Positions 42,377-51,509 of a DNA stretch of 64,000 bases are shown in pieces. Numbering within the stretch: position 1 is the stretch's first letter; each line of letters starts with the position of its first letter. The stretch spans positions 1 through 64,000 of the forward strand of contig NZ_BOQL01000018.1 in assembly GCF_018332655.1 (NCBI RefSeq), written 5' to 3'. A model generated the notes under the pieces. That model was given only the letters and a program-made list of their open reading frames with translations, did not search any database and had not been told where the DNA came from. Position numbers and translations under genes: made by a program. This stretch comes from Actinoplanes auranticolor. GTDB taxonomy: Bacteria > Actinomycetota > Actinomycetes > Mycobacteriales > Micromonosporaceae.

Positions 42377-43345
42377 ATGAAACGACCGACCCGTCCGAGA
42401 ACGCTGGCCGCCGCGCTGGCGCTGGCCATCCCCGCGATCCTGCTCGGCGCGAGCCCGGCCCACGCCGATCCGGTCAGCCAGACCAGCGGCTTCTACGTGA
42501 ACCCGAACTCCAGTCCCGCGGCGTGGGTGGCCGCCAACAGCGGCGACGGTCGCGCCGCCGCGATCCGGAGCCAGATCGCCCAGCGGCCGATGGCCAGCTG
42601 GTTCGGCAACTGGAGCGGCGACATCGCGGGCGCGGTGAGCCGGTACGTCGGTGCCGCCGACGCCGTCGACAAGCTTCCCCTGCTGGTGGCCTACAACATC
42701 CCCGGCCGGGATGCCTGCGGCGGCCACTCCGGCGGGGGCGCCGGCAGTGTCGGGGCCTACGACGCGTGGATCTCCTCCTTCGCCTCCGCCATCGGCAACC
42801 GGCCCGCCGTGGTGGTCCTCGAACCGGACTCGCTGGGCGACTTCAGCTGCATGAGCCAGGCGCAGATCAACGACCGCGTGGGCATGCTCTCGCGCGCCGC
42901 CAACCAGTTCCGCTCGAAGGCGCCCAACACCTGGGCCTACCTCGACGCCGGCAACCCCGGCTGGATCGACGCCCAGACGATGGCGCAGCGCCTCAACCTG
43001 GCCGGCGTGGCCAACGCCCACGGCTTCGCGCTCAACGTGTCGAACTACTTCCCCACCGGCGAGAACAGCAACTACGGCAACCGGGTGGCCGCCGCGCTGC
43101 GGAACTACGGCTACACCAAGCCGTTCGTGATCGACACCAGCCGCAACGGCAACGGCGCGAACGGCCAGTGGTGCAACCCGGGCGGTCGCCGGATCGGCAC
43201 CCCGACCCAGCTGGGCGGCGGCGCGGAGATGCTGCTGTGGCTCAAGACCCCCGGTGAGTCCGACGGCAACTGCGGGGTCGGCTCCGGCTCCACCGCCGGG
43301 CAGTTCCTGCCCGAGGTCGCCTACAAGATGATCTACGGCTACTAG
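42377..43345 (+). CDS. Secreted GH6 cellulase (endoglucanase)
   Basis: 322 residues. ATG after CAGGAG. Signal peptide 1-34 (ending AHA). The mature protein is a single GH6 catalytic domain with no cellulose-binding module: the catalytic acid Asp151 lies in VVVLEPDSLGDF, the pocket motif PGRDACGGHSGGG in the active-site loop, and WCNPGGRRIG plus LLWLKTPGESDG near the C-terminus are characteristic. It hydrolyses beta-1,4-glucan with inversion. Length and open-loop context fit an endoglucanase rather than a cellobiohydrolase. Controlled by the flanking LacI sites. Confidence 0.93.
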   Translation: MKRPTRPRTLAAALALAIPAILLGASPAHADPVSQTSGFYVNPNSSPAAWVAANSGDGRAAAIRSQIAQRPMASWFGNWSGDIAGAVSRYVGAADAVDKLPLLVAYNIPGRDACGGHSGGGAGSVGAYDAWISSFASAIGNRPAVVVLEPDSLGDFSCMSQAQINDRVGMLSRAANQFRSKAPNTWAYLDAGNPGWIDAQTMAQRLNLAGVANAHGFALNVSNYFPTGENSNYGNRVAAALRNYGYTKPFVIDTSRNGNGANGQWCNPGGRRIGTPTQLGGGAEMLLWLKTPGESDGNCGVGSGSTAGQFLPEVAYKMIYGY

Positions 43346-43380
43346 CCCGCGTCATGACGGGGTGACGAGCCCGCTCCGGC

Positions 43381-43401
43381 GCCGCATCCGGCGGATGCGG
43401 C
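43381..43401. terminator. Hairpin between GH6 and the convergent cupin gene
   Basis: GCCGCATCC and GGATGCGGC pair perfectly (9 bp) around a 3-nt loop, in the 68-bp gap between two convergent genes. Likely bidirectional terminator. Confidence 0.6.
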
Positions 43402-43413
43402 CCGGTGCGGCGC

Positions 43414-43914
43414 TCAGAGAAACTCGCTGCGGTAGGTCGAGGCCAGCTCGCCGGCGCGGCGGCGCTGGTCGGCGCGCTCGTCGTCGGTCAGCTGCGGCGG
43501 CGGCGCGTCCCAGCCGTCGACGATCGTGCCGACCTTCGTGAAGTACTCGTCCTGCCCGGCCGGGGTGCACATGCACAGCATGCGGGCCGGTGCGCCGGAG
43601 GTGTTGCGGAAGAAGTGCGGTGCGTTGGCCGGGATGTTGACGGTGGATCCGGCCTTCACGACGTGCTTCTCGCCGCGGAAGGTGAACTCGAGCTCTCCTT
43701 CGAGGACGGTGAACATCTCCTCGAAGTCGTGCCGGTGCGGCGGCGGGCCGCCACCGTCGGGCACGGGCATGTCGATGAGGCAGTACTGGCCGTTGGTCTG
43801 GGCGCCGGTGATCAGCATGGCGTAGGTGTTGCCGACCAGGGACACGAATGTCGTTGCCGGATCCTCGGGGCCGGCCACGGTCAGCGTACGGGCCGGGTCG
43901 TCATCGGGAATCAT
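43414..43914 (-). CDS. Cupin-domain protein
   Basis: 166 residues. A single cupin barrel with the metal-binding motif intact: PPPHRHDFEEMFTVLEGELEFT (two His and Glu) and the second motif NIPANAPHFFRN (His). Such proteins are dioxygenases, isomerases or small-ligand sensors; which one cannot be told. Strong ribosome site GAAGGAAGG. Follows the MDR oxidoreductase in the same direction, 30 nt apart, so it shares its operator-controlled promoter. Confidence 0.85.
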   Translation of the reverse strand: MIPDDDPARTLTVAGPEDPATTFVSLVGNTYAMLITGAQTNGQYCLIDMPVPDGGGPPPHRHDFEEMFTVLEGELEFTFRGEKHVVKAGSTVNIPANAPHFFRNTSGAPARMLCMCTPAGQDEYFTKVGTIVDGWDAPPPQLTDDERADQRRRAGELASTYRSEFL

Positions 43915-43944
43915 CGTTTGCCTTCCTTCGGGTCGGTCGTTGCC

Positions 43945-44889
43945 TCAGGCAGCGACGGTGACGGTGACTTTGCCGCTCGGCAGGGCGCCGGTGGCGGCCC
44001 GGGCGTGCAGCGCGGGCAGGTCGGCCAGCGGGACCCGCTCGGCGATGTCGATGTGCAGCCGGCCGGCGTCGACCTCGGTGACCAGCTGCGCGAGCTGATC
44101 GGCGTCGCTGCGGACGAACAGGTTGATCCCCGTGACGCCGCGCTTGTCGTCGGCGGGCGCGGGCATCCACACCGTCGTGTTGACCAGGGTGCCGCCGTCG
44201 CGGATCAGGGTGACCAGCGCGCCGAGCTGCTCGGGGTCGACGGGGGCCAGGTTGAGCACGACATCCACCGGCTCGGTGACGGCGCTGGTGACGTCGGCGG
44301 TGGTGTGGTCGATGACCTGCTCGGCGCCGGCGGTCCGGACGCGCCCGCTGCTGCGCGGGCCGGTCACCGCGATGACGTGGGCGCCGACTTTTTCGGCGAG
44401 CTGGACGGCGTACCCGCCGACCGCCCCACCGGCCCCGTTGATCAGGACGCGCTGCCCGGCGGTCAGCTTGGCGCGCTCGAACAGCGCCTGCCAGGCGGTG
44501 AGGCCGACGATCGGCAGCGCGGCGGCGTCGGCCAGCGGCACGGTCGTGGGCGCCGCGGTCAGGGCCTCAGCGGGAGCGATCACGTACTCGGCGGCGGCGC
44601 CGGCCCCGGCCATGGGCAGGAAGCCGATGACCCGGTCACCGACGGCGAGGCTGTCGACGCCCGCACCGAGGACGTCGACGGTGCCGGCCACGTCGATGCC
44701 CGGCGTGTGGGGCAGCGCGACGGGAATCGGGCCCTGCATGTTGCCGCCGCGGATGTTCGCGTCGACACCGTTGAACGTGGTCGCGGCCACCCGCAGCCGC
44801 ACCTGCCCGGCACCGGGGACGGGCTGGTCGATGTCCTCGTAGCGCAGGACCTCGGGGCCACCGAACTCGTGGAAACGTACTGCCTTCAT
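43945..44889 (-). CDS. Zinc-free MDR oxidoreductase (quinone reductase-like)
   Basis: 314 residues. GroES-like N-terminal half with PHTPGIDVAGTVDVLGAGV, and Rossmann half with NADPH loop INGAGGAVGGYAVQLAEKVGA. Zinc ligands of alcohol dehydrogenases are absent, which places it with QOR/enoyl-reductase enzymes reducing quinones or alpha,beta-unsaturated carbonyls. ATG at 44889 with GGAGAGGG upstream. The promoter region carries two matched 18-bp inverted repeats, so the gene is probably induced by a reactive compound. Confidence 0.88.
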   Translation of the reverse strand: MKAVRFHEFGGPEVLRYEDIDQPVPGAGQVRLRVAATTFNGVDANIRGGNMQGPIPVALPHTPGIDVAGTVDVLGAGVDSLAVGDRVIGFLPMAGAGAAAEYVIAPAEALTAAPTTVPLADAAALPIVGLTAWQALFERAKLTAGQRVLINGAGGAVGGYAVQLAEKVGAHVIAVTGPRSSGRVRTAGAEQVIDHTTADVTSAVTEPVDVVLNLAPVDPEQLGALVTLIRDGGTLVNTTVWMPAPADDKRGVTGINLFVRSDADQLAQLVTEVDAGRLHIDIAERVPLADLPALHARAATGALPSGKVTVTVAA

Positions 44890-44908
44890 GACACTCGCCC
44901 TCTCCGTT

Positions 44909-44926
44909 TGCTTCGATTCCGAAGCA
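44909..44926. promoter_or_regulatory. Operator 1 of the MDR gene
   Basis: TGCTTCGATTCCGAAGCA, perfect 7-bp arms around 4 nt. Lies between the -10 and the start codon. Confidence 0.7.
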
Positions 44927-44933
44927 CTCACTG

Positions 44934-44962
44934 ACCATAGCGCTGCTTTGAATTCGAAGCAA
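44934..44962 (-). promoter_or_regulatory. Promoter of the MDR oxidoreductase
   Basis: Reverse strand: -35 TTGCTT (44962-44957), 17-nt spacer, -10 TATGGT (44939-44934). The -35 lies in operator 2. Confidence 0.55.
44944..44961. promoter_or_regulatory. Operator 2 of the MDR gene
   Basis: TGCTTTGAATTCGAAGCA, the same element with one mismatched pair, 35 bp from operator 1 start to start. It covers the -35. No MarR/HxlR/TetR gene lies next to it; the regulator is elsewhere or was lost with the DNA replaced by the subtilase fragment. Confidence 0.65.
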
Positions 44963-44977
44963 GGTTCCGAGCTGTGA

Positions 44978-46597
44978 CCGACCACCGTGTCGGACGGCAT
45001 CGTCTACGCCGTCGACCACGGCGCGACCGTCATCACGATGAGCCTCGGTGGCGCCTATTCAGCCTCCTACGATGCCGCCGTCAAGTACGCCACCGACCAC
45101 AACGTGGTCGTCATCGCCGCCGCCGGCAACAACCGCGCGCAGGGCAACGCCATGCTGTGGCCGGCCGCCTCGCCCGGAGTGGAAAGCGTCGCCGCCACCG
45201 GCTCCTCCGACGTCACCGCCTCGTTCAGCAACTCCAGCGGCACCGCCGACATCGCGGCGCCCGGCGTCGGCATCATCAGCACCGATACCGGCGGCGCCTA
45301 CAGCTTCAAGCAGGGCACCTCGATGGCCACTCCCCACGTCGCCGCCGCAGCCGCCCTCTACCGTGCCACCCATCCCGGTAGCACCGAGGCCGGCACCCGC
45401 GCGGCGCTGGAGAGCACCGCCATCGACATCGAGGGCCCCGGCCGCGACGCCGCCAGCGGCGCCGGCCTGCTCAACCTCACCGCGCTGCTGTCCGCCACCC
45501 CGGGCGGTCCCGTCACCCCGCCGAGCACTCCCCCGGTCACCACTGCGCCGGTCACCCCGGCCCCGAGCGTGCCCGTCAGGCTGGTCGTCACCCCGGCCGC
45601 CACCGCCATCTCGCTGGCCTGGGCCGCCTCGGGGAAGACCGCCACCACCCCCGCCGCCACCTCGTACGTGGTCCGCCGCAACGGCGTCACCCTGGCCACC
45701 TCCCGCAGTGCGTCCTATGTGGACAGGGCGATCACCGCCGCCACCAACTACACCTACACCGTGGCTGCCGTCGCCGGCGGAACCACCTCGGCCCCCAGCG
45801 TCGCGGTGCCGGCCTACCTGGCCCCGGCCGCCCCCACCAAGCTGACCGTCACCACGTCGGCCACCACGATCACGCTCCGCTGGACCGCCCCGGCGGGCCG
45901 GCCCGGCACGTACGTCATCTACCGCGACGGCCAGCGGTTCGCCACCACCACCGTGGCGTCCTTCACCGACCAGGCGGGCACCAACCACAGCTACGCGGTG
46001 TCGGCCGCCAACCCGGCCGGAGAATCGCCCAGGACCGATTCCCTGGTGGCCTACCTCGCCCCGGCCGCCCCCACGACGCTTGCGGCCCTCCCGGTCGCCA
46101 CGGCGGTCAAGCTGTCCTGGCGGGCTCCGGTCGCCAGGCCCGCTGTCTCCGGCACCCCGGCCTCCTACACGGTCTACCGCGACGGTGCGCAGCTCGCGAC
46201 CGTCACCACGCTCACGTACACCGACTCCATCCTCACAGCCGGGACCAACCCCACGTACACGGTGTCGGCCGCGAACCCCGCCGGGCAGTCCGCCCGGAGC
46301 ACCCCGGCGACGGCCTTCAAGGCGCCCGCGCGGCCGGTCGGCGTCACCGCCGCAGCCGCGGCCGGGGCCGTCAAACTCGCCTGGCGGGCGCCCGTGGCCA
46401 ACGCCACCACCAGCGCCGCCACCGCCTACACCGTCCACCGCGACGGCGTACCGCTGGCCACCACCGCCGGCCTCAGCTACGTCGACAGGTCGGCAGCGGC
46501 CAACGTCACCTACAAGTACACAGTCGTGGCGACCAACGCGGCAGGTGCCGGTCCGGCCTCGGCGGTGGTGCAACGCTCCTGGGCCCGTACCGGTTGA
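44978..46597 (+). pseudogene. 5'-truncated subtilisin-like protease with four FN3 domains
   Basis: The open frame begins after a TGA at 44975-44977 and matches the S8 fold only from the helix before strand e: SDGIVYAVDHGATVITMSLGG, oxyanion Asn in AAAGNN, and nucleophile Ser in GTSMATPHVAAAAALY are there. The signal peptide, propeptide and the catalytic Asp and His blocks are missing. No ribosome site precedes the first GTG (44987). After the protease part come a Pro/Thr linker and four about 85-residue fibronectin-III repeats, each with a YVVRRNG/YVIYRDG/YTVYRDG/YTVHRDG strand. The break is 14 bp from the operator of the neighbouring gene, so a deletion or recombination joined them. Codons remain clean, so the event may be recent. 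Confidence 0.8.
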
Positions 46598-46710
46598 TCA
46601 AAGCTCGCGAAGTCTTGCCCGATCCTCCCGGTGGTCCGATCATGGCTCCGCAGCCGGGATAGCGTGCCCGGCAGCGGGTGACAGGGCAACGACAGGCGCG
46701 TGAGGTATGT

Positions 46711-49473
46711 GTGGCCACCATCGGACTCTTCGGACGCCATGCTGAGCTGGAGCGGCTCTCCCACTTCCTGGACGACGTACGGCAGCACGGCGGCGCGCGC
46801 CTGATCTGCGGTGACCCGGGGGTCGGCAAGTCCGCCCTGATGAGCGCCGCGGCCGAGCTCGCCGGGGCGGCGGGGATGCGGGTGCTGCGCGCTTCCGGGT
46901 CCGAGTTCGAGGCCGACGTCAGCTACGCCTGTCTCAACCAGCTGTTCCTGCCCGTGCTCCCGGGGCTCGAACGCCTTCCGGCCGGTCCGCGGGAGGCACT
47001 GTCGGTGGCGCTCGGCTTCGGCGCCGGTACGCCGCCGGACGTGCTGCTGGTCTGCAATGCCGCGCTCCTGCTCCTCAACGAGCTGGCCGCCGACATCCCG
47101 GTCGTCCTGCTGGTCGACGACGTGCACTGGATCGACCGGGCCAGCGCCGTGGTGCTGGGCTTCGTCACCCGGCGGCTGGCCGGGCGCCGGGCCGGCCTGC
47201 TGGCGTCGACCAGGGCCGGAACGGGCAGCTTCCTCGACCGGCGCGGCCTGTCCGAGCAGGTCGTCGAGCCGCTGGACGAGCAGGCGGCCGGGCAGCTGGT
47301 GGCCGCCAACCATCCGGAGATGCCGGCGCGGGTCCGGCACCGGCTGCTGGACCTCGCGCAGGGCAATCCGCTCGCCCTGATCGAGCTGCCCGCCACGTTG
47401 CTGGGCGCCGCACGGCGTACGGTGGCACAGCCCGAGCTGGTGCCGCTCAGCGACCGGCTCCAGGCGATCTTCGCCGCACGCCTCGTCGGCCTGCCCGAGC
47501 CGACCCGGCAGCTCCTGCTGCTCGCCACCTTCGAGAGCACCGGTGACGTCCGGGTGCTGCGGGCTGCCCTGCCCGACGGGGTCAGCCTGGCCGATCTGGC
47601 CCCGGCCGAGCGCGCACAGCTGGTCCACGTGGACGATGCCACGGCGCGGGTCGCGTTCCGGCATCCGCTGATCCGGTCGGCCATCGTGGCGGTGTCCACC
47701 CACGAGGAGCGCCGCACGGCCCACGCCGCCCTGGCCGGCGCCCTGGGCGACGACCGGGAACGCCGCGCGTGGCACCTGGCGGCGGCCGCGGCCGGCCCGG
47801 ACGAGATGGTGGCGGAGCTGCTGGAGGACGCGGCGCACCGGGTCATGCTGCGCGGGGACGCGTTCGCCGCCACCGCCGCCCTGGTCCGCGCGGCCGAGCT
47901 GAGCACGACGAACGCGGGCCGGGGGCGGCGGCTCGCGGAAGCCGCGTACATCGGCGCGGAGGCCGGCGGTGTCGACGACGCCGGGTCGCTGCTGCGCGAT
48001 GCCCGGCGGGCGGTCCCGGACACCGCCGGCTCCCTGCACGCGGCCAACGCGGCCGCGTTCCTCATGCTCAACGGCGACGGCGATGTCTCCACCGCGCACC
48101 GGCTGCTGGTCGGGGCCATCGAGGCCGGCGACCACGGCTACCGCTGCGATGACCCCGCGCTGGTCGAGGCGGTGCACACCCTGCTGCTGGTGAGCTGGTA
48201 CGGCAGCACGCCCGAGCACTGGGAGCCCTACTTCCGGGTGCTGCGCAGACTCCGCCCCGGGCCACCCGAGGTGCTGGCCCTGGTCAGTGAGACCTTCCCC
48301 GACCCTGCACGCACCGGGGCAGCCGCGTTGCCGCGCATCGACGCGATCCTCCGGTCGCTCGCCGACGAGACCGACCCCACCCGGATCGTGCGGGTGGGCA
48401 CGGCCTCGGTCTATCTGGACCGGCTGGGCGACTGCCGGGAGCCCTCCTGGCGGCTCGTGCGGCAGGGGCGCGACGGCGGACCGCCGCGCCGGCACCTCGG
48501 TGCCCTGATGCATCTGTGCCTGGACGACTTCCTGGTGGGCCGGTGGGACGAGGACGAGGAACTCGCTCTGGAGGGGCAGCGGATCTGTGACACCAGCGGC
48601 TTCCCGTTCTTCGCGTGGTACTTCCGGTACAACCGGGCGCTGGTCGCCGCCGGCCGGGGCCGGTTCGACGAGGCGTACGCGCTCGCCGACGAGATCACCC
48701 ACTGGGCGCTGCCGCGCGGGGTGTCGGCCGCGGCCCTGTTCGCCCACCACCCGCGCGCGCTGGCCGCGGCCGGTCAGGGTGATCACGAAGCCGCTTTCCG
48801 GCACGCCGCGGCCATGAGCCCGCCCGGTGTCCTGGCCCCGTACGTGCCGCACTGCACCTGGGTCATGTTCGACCTGGTCGAGGCGGCGGTGCGGACCGGG
48901 CGCACGGCCGAGGCCCGGGCCCACGTCGAGGCGATGCGGGCCGCGGACGTGGGGGCGTTGTCGGGGCGGATGGCCCTGCTCCAGGCGGGCGCCGAGGCGC
49001 TGGTCGAGGCGGGCGACGAGCCGGTGGCCGGCCTGGAGGCATTGCTGGCCGGGCCAGCCGCCGAGCGCTGGCTGTTCGACGCCTCCCGGGTCCGGCTGGC
49101 AGTCGGCGAGCGGCTGCGCCGTACCCGCTCCTCGGCCCGGGCTCGCCGGCACCTGCTCACCGCGTGCGACGGTTTCGCCGCCATGGCGGCCGAGCCGTGG
49201 CTCGCCCGCACCCGGGCCGAGCTGCGGGCTGCCGGGCACCGGCCGGCCGAGCAGCCGGCGGGTGAGCTGACCGCCCTGACGGCCCAGGAACGCCAGATCG
49301 CCCAGCTCGCGGCGAGCGGCCTGACCAACAAGCAGATCGCCGGACGGCTGTATCTCTCGCACCGCACGATCGGCGCCCACCTGTACCGGATCTTTCCCAA
49401 GCTGGGGGTCACGTCCCGTGCCGGGCTGCGGGATGCTCTCTCGCCGCCTGCTGATGGGCCGACTGGGCACTGA
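46711..49473 (+). CDS. LAL-type LuxR-family ATP-binding regulator
   Basis: 920 residues. The start at 46711 has GAGG 5 nt upstream. An AAA/STAND ATPase comes first: Walker A GDPGVGKSA (about 34-42), Walker B VVLLVDDVHWID. The middle about 500 residues are TPR-like helices. The C-terminal LuxR HTH is LTAQERQIAQLAASGLTNKQIAGRLYLSHRTIGAHLYRI in pieces. Large LAL regulators (MalT-like) activate sugar or antibiotic genes upon binding an inducer and ATP. Its 3' end overlaps the convergent ferritin-like gene by 65 bp. Target genes are unknown. Confidence 0.9.
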   Translation: MATIGLFGRHAELERLSHFLDDVRQHGGARLICGDPGVGKSALMSAAAELAGAAGMRVLRASGSEFEADVSYACLNQLFLPVLPGLERLPAGPREALSVALGFGAGTPPDVLLVCNAALLLLNELAADIPVVLLVDDVHWIDRASAVVLGFVTRRLAGRRAGLLASTRAGTGSFLDRRGLSEQVVEPLDEQAAGQLVAANHPEMPARVRHRLLDLAQGNPLALIELPATLLGAARRTVAQPELVPLSDRLQAIFAARLVGLPEPTRQLLLLATFESTGDVRVLRAALPDGVSLADLAPAERAQLVHVDDATARVAFRHPLIRSAIVAVSTHEERRTAHAALAGALGDDRERRAWHLAAAAAGPDEMVAELLEDAAHRVMLRGDAFAATAALVRAAELSTTNAGRGRRLAEAAYIGAEAGGVDDAGSLLRDARRAVPDTAGSLHAANAAAFLMLNGDGDVSTAHRLLVGAIEAGDHGYRCDDPALVEAVHTLLLVSWYGSTPEHWEPYFRVLRRLRPGPPEVLALVSETFPDPARTGAAALPRIDAILRSLADETDPTRIVRVGTASVYLDRLGDCREPSWRLVRQGRDGGPPRRHLGALMHLCLDDFLVGRWDEDEELALEGQRICDTSGFPFFAWYFRYNRALVAAGRGRFDEAYALADEITHWALPRGVSAAALFAHHPRALAAAGQGDHEAAFRHAAAMSPPGVLAPYVPHCTWVMFDLVEAAVRTGRTAEARAHVEAMRAADVGALSGRMALLQAGAEALVEAGDEPVAGLEALLAGPAAERWLFDASRVRLAVGERLRRTRSSARARRHLLTACDGFAAMAAEPWLARTRAELRAAGHRPAEQPAGELTALTAQERQIAQLAASGLTNKQIAGRLYLSHRTIGAHLYRIFPKLGVTSRAGLRDALSPPADGPTGH

Positions 49474-50050
49474 GCCGGCCGGCCTGGTCCTCCTTGGTCT
49501 CCAGCAGCCGCTCCAGCAGCCGCCGGGTGGTGGGGTCGTCGTCGCCGACCCAGCGCACGGCCTCCTGCAGGGTCTGGACGAGGATCCGCGCCCCGACGAG
49601 GTTCTGCGTCACGATGGCGGTGAGATCGCCGTCGGGGAAGGCGCGGAAGGCGATCCGGGACCGGGCGCCCAGGTGCTGCGGGTCGTACTCGCCGGTGGCA
49701 CCGAGCTGACGGATCCGCGCCGCGAGCAGTCGCGCGCTGTCACGGTCCCGGTCCGCGCAGGCGCGGAGGAAGTCCGCGAGCGGCCGCGCCGACGGTGCGG
49801 GGACGGCCGCGGCGTGCTGCTCGTACTGCAGAGCGGACACGACCATGCTGGCCAGCAGCACGTTGAGCAGCCGGGTGCCCGCCGTCAGGTCGGTGCGGTT
49901 GGACGGCGTCACCGGCCCGTCGTCCAGATCGCACAACGCACGGTCGCGGACCTCACGCGTCCGCAGCACGGCCGGCTGCGACCCGGGGTGTTCCCGTCCT
50001 GATGGCCTCGTCACGCCTTCGATGGTCGAGCACCGGACGCCGCGGCGCAT
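49409..50050 (-). CDS. Ferritin-like protein with degenerate metal sites
   Basis: 213 residues. After a about 50-residue extension, four helices follow the bacterioferritin/Dps pattern: LTAGTRLLNVLLASMVVSALQY, ADFLRACADRDRDSARLLAARIRQLGA, LTAIVTQNLVGARILVQTLQ and DDDPTTRRLLERLLETKEDQAG. Compared with bacterioferritin, the helix-A Glu is Met, the helix-B ExxH is changed to DxxS, and the last ExxH is KxxQ, so the ferroxidase ligands seem lost. It may be a structural or sensing paralogue. The start is uncertain. It overlaps the end of the LAL gene. Confidence 0.7.
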   Translation of the reverse strand: MRRGVRCSTIEGVTRPSGREHPGSQPAVLRTREVRDRALCDLDDGPVTPSNRTDLTAGTRLLNVLLASMVVSALQYEQHAAAVPAPSARPLADFLRACADRDRDSARLLAARIRQLGATGEYDPQHLGARSRIAFRAFPDGDLTAIVTQNLVGARILVQTLQEAVRWVGDDDPTTRRLLERLLETKEDQAGRLSAQSAHQQAAREHPAARHGT

Positions 50051-50178
50051 CTGTCGGATGACCTAAGCCGCACCGGCCGCACCGGCCGGAAATCCGGCAG
50101 TCGGATGACTGAGCAAGATCCATCCGGACGCCCCCAGATTGGAGCTGCGACCAGCGGAACCGATCGAGGAGTTGCCCG

Positions 50179-50484
50179 ATGACCATCAACCACGGCTTCC
50201 ACGCCACCATGACGGCCCGGCCCGGCCAGGGCGGCGCGGTGATCGAGCTGCTGCTCGGCGCGCCGTCGCTGGCCGAGGACGACTGTGTCGTCTTCCTGGT
50301 CGGCCGCTCGGCCGGCGACCCGGACGTCGTCCACGTCACCGAAGGCTGGACCAGCGCCGACGCGCACAGCCGGTTCTTCGCGACCGTCGCGGCCCGGGAG
50401 CTGGTGGCCGGGCTCCAGCCGCTGCTGGCCGGCGAGTCGCAGTACACCGACGAGGTTCCGGTCGGCGGCAAGGCCGCGATCTGA
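50179..50484 (+). CDS. Antibiotic-biosynthesis-monooxygenase-domain protein
   Basis: 101 residues, a ferredoxin-like ABM fold: FHATMTARPGQGGAVIELLL opens strand 1 and helix 1, VVFLVGRS and VVHVTEGWTSADAHSRFF form the central strands, and FFATVAARELVAGLQPLL the last helix. Family members oxidise aromatic polyketides or quinols, or only bind small molecules. ATG with GAGGAG upstream. First gene of a rightward series with an esterase and a methyltransferase. Confidence 0.85.
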   Translation: MTINHGFHATMTARPGQGGAVIELLLGAPSLAEDDCVVFLVGRSAGDPDVVHVTEGWTSADAHSRFFATVAARELVAGLQPLLAGESQYTDEVPVGGKAAI

Positions 50485-50528
50485 GCACTCCCCTGCCCCG
50501 CGAACCCCTTCAGCGACAGGACTCCACC

Positions 50529-51509
50529 ATGACGCAGCACCGTCCACCCTTCGACCCCGAGCTGGGCCGGCTCCTGACCGGCCTGCCGCCCGTACCGGAA
50601 CTCACCGCCGAGGTCCTCGCCCAGCTCCGCCCGTACTCGTCGGGCCCGGTCGAACCCCTGCTCGCGGGCCGCGCCGTCGACCGGCGCGAGGTCAGCATCA
50701 CCGGTACGGCCGGCGACCCGATCGCCCTGTCGGTCCTCCGTCCGTCCGGTGCCGCCCGCCCGTCCGGCGCCCCGTGCGTGTACTGGATGCACGGCGGCGG
50801 CATGGTCATGGGTGACCGCTTCTCCCAGCTCGACATCCCGCTGGAGTGGCTCGACGAGTTCGGCGCGGTCGTGGTCTCCGTGGAGTACCGGCTGGCACCG
50901 GAGCACACCGGCACGAGCCTGGTCGACGACTGCTATCGCGGCCTGCTCTGGGTCGCCGAGCACGCCGGCGAGCTCGGCATCGACCCGGCCCGCATCGTCG
51001 TGGCCGGGGCCAGCGCCGGCGGCGGCCTCACCGCCGGGGTCGCCCTGCTGGCCCGCGACCGCGGCACCCCGGCGCTCGCCGCCCAGGTGCTGATCTGTCC
51101 CATGCTCGACCACCGCAACAACACCGTCTCCAGCCACCAGTACGCCGGCGGTCCGGGCGTCTGGACCCGCGAGATGAACGCGTTCGGCTGGCGGTCGGTG
51201 CTCGGCGACCTCGATCCCGCCACCGTGCCCGGCTGCGTCTCCCCCGCGCTCGCCGACGACCTGTCCGGCCTGCCGGCCACCTACATCGACACGGGCTCGG
51301 CCGAGGTGTTCCGCGACGAGGACGTCGCCTACGCCAATCGCATCTGGGCTGCCGGGGGCATCGCCGAGCTGCACGTCTGGGCCGGCGGTTTCCACGGGTT
51401 CGACGCGTTGTACCCGCACGCGCGGTTGTCCGCCGCGGCCCGCCGTACCCGTACCGAATGGCTGGCCCGGGTCCTGGACCCGGCCGACGCTGCGCAAGGA
51501 GCTGTGTGA
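50529..51509 (+). CDS. HSL/GDXG-family esterase
   Basis: 326 residues, no signal peptide. The oxyanion motif is YWMHGGGMVMGD, nucleophile Ser in VAGASAGGGLTAG, catalytic Asp in DTGSAEVFRDED and His in GGFHGFDAL, the hormone-sensitive-lipase arrangement. Acts on short acyl esters of hydrophobic alcohols. AGGA precedes ATG; 44 nt after the monooxygenase and overlapping the methyltransferase start. Confidence 0.92.
   Translation: MTQHRPPFDPELGRLLTGLPPVPELTAEVLAQLRPYSSGPVEPLLAGRAVDRREVSITGTAGDPIALSVLRPSGAARPSGAPCVYWMHGGGMVMGDRFSQLDIPLEWLDEFGAVVVSVEYRLAPEHTGTSLVDDCYRGLLWVAEHAGELGIDPARIVVAGASAGGGLTAGVALLARDRGTPALAAQVLICPMLDHRNNTVSSHQYAGGPGVWTREMNAFGWRSVLGDLDPATVPGCVSPALADDLSGLPATYIDTGSAEVFRDEDVAYANRIWAAGGIAELHVWAGGFHGFDALYPHARLSAAARRTRTEWLARVLDPADAAQGAV

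Noticed and set aside
46510..49470. 986-codon open frame antisense to the LAL regulator
   Set aside because: The translation is Gly/Arg/Gln-rich and unlike any protein; the plus-strand LAL gene has clear motifs. Same shadow effect.
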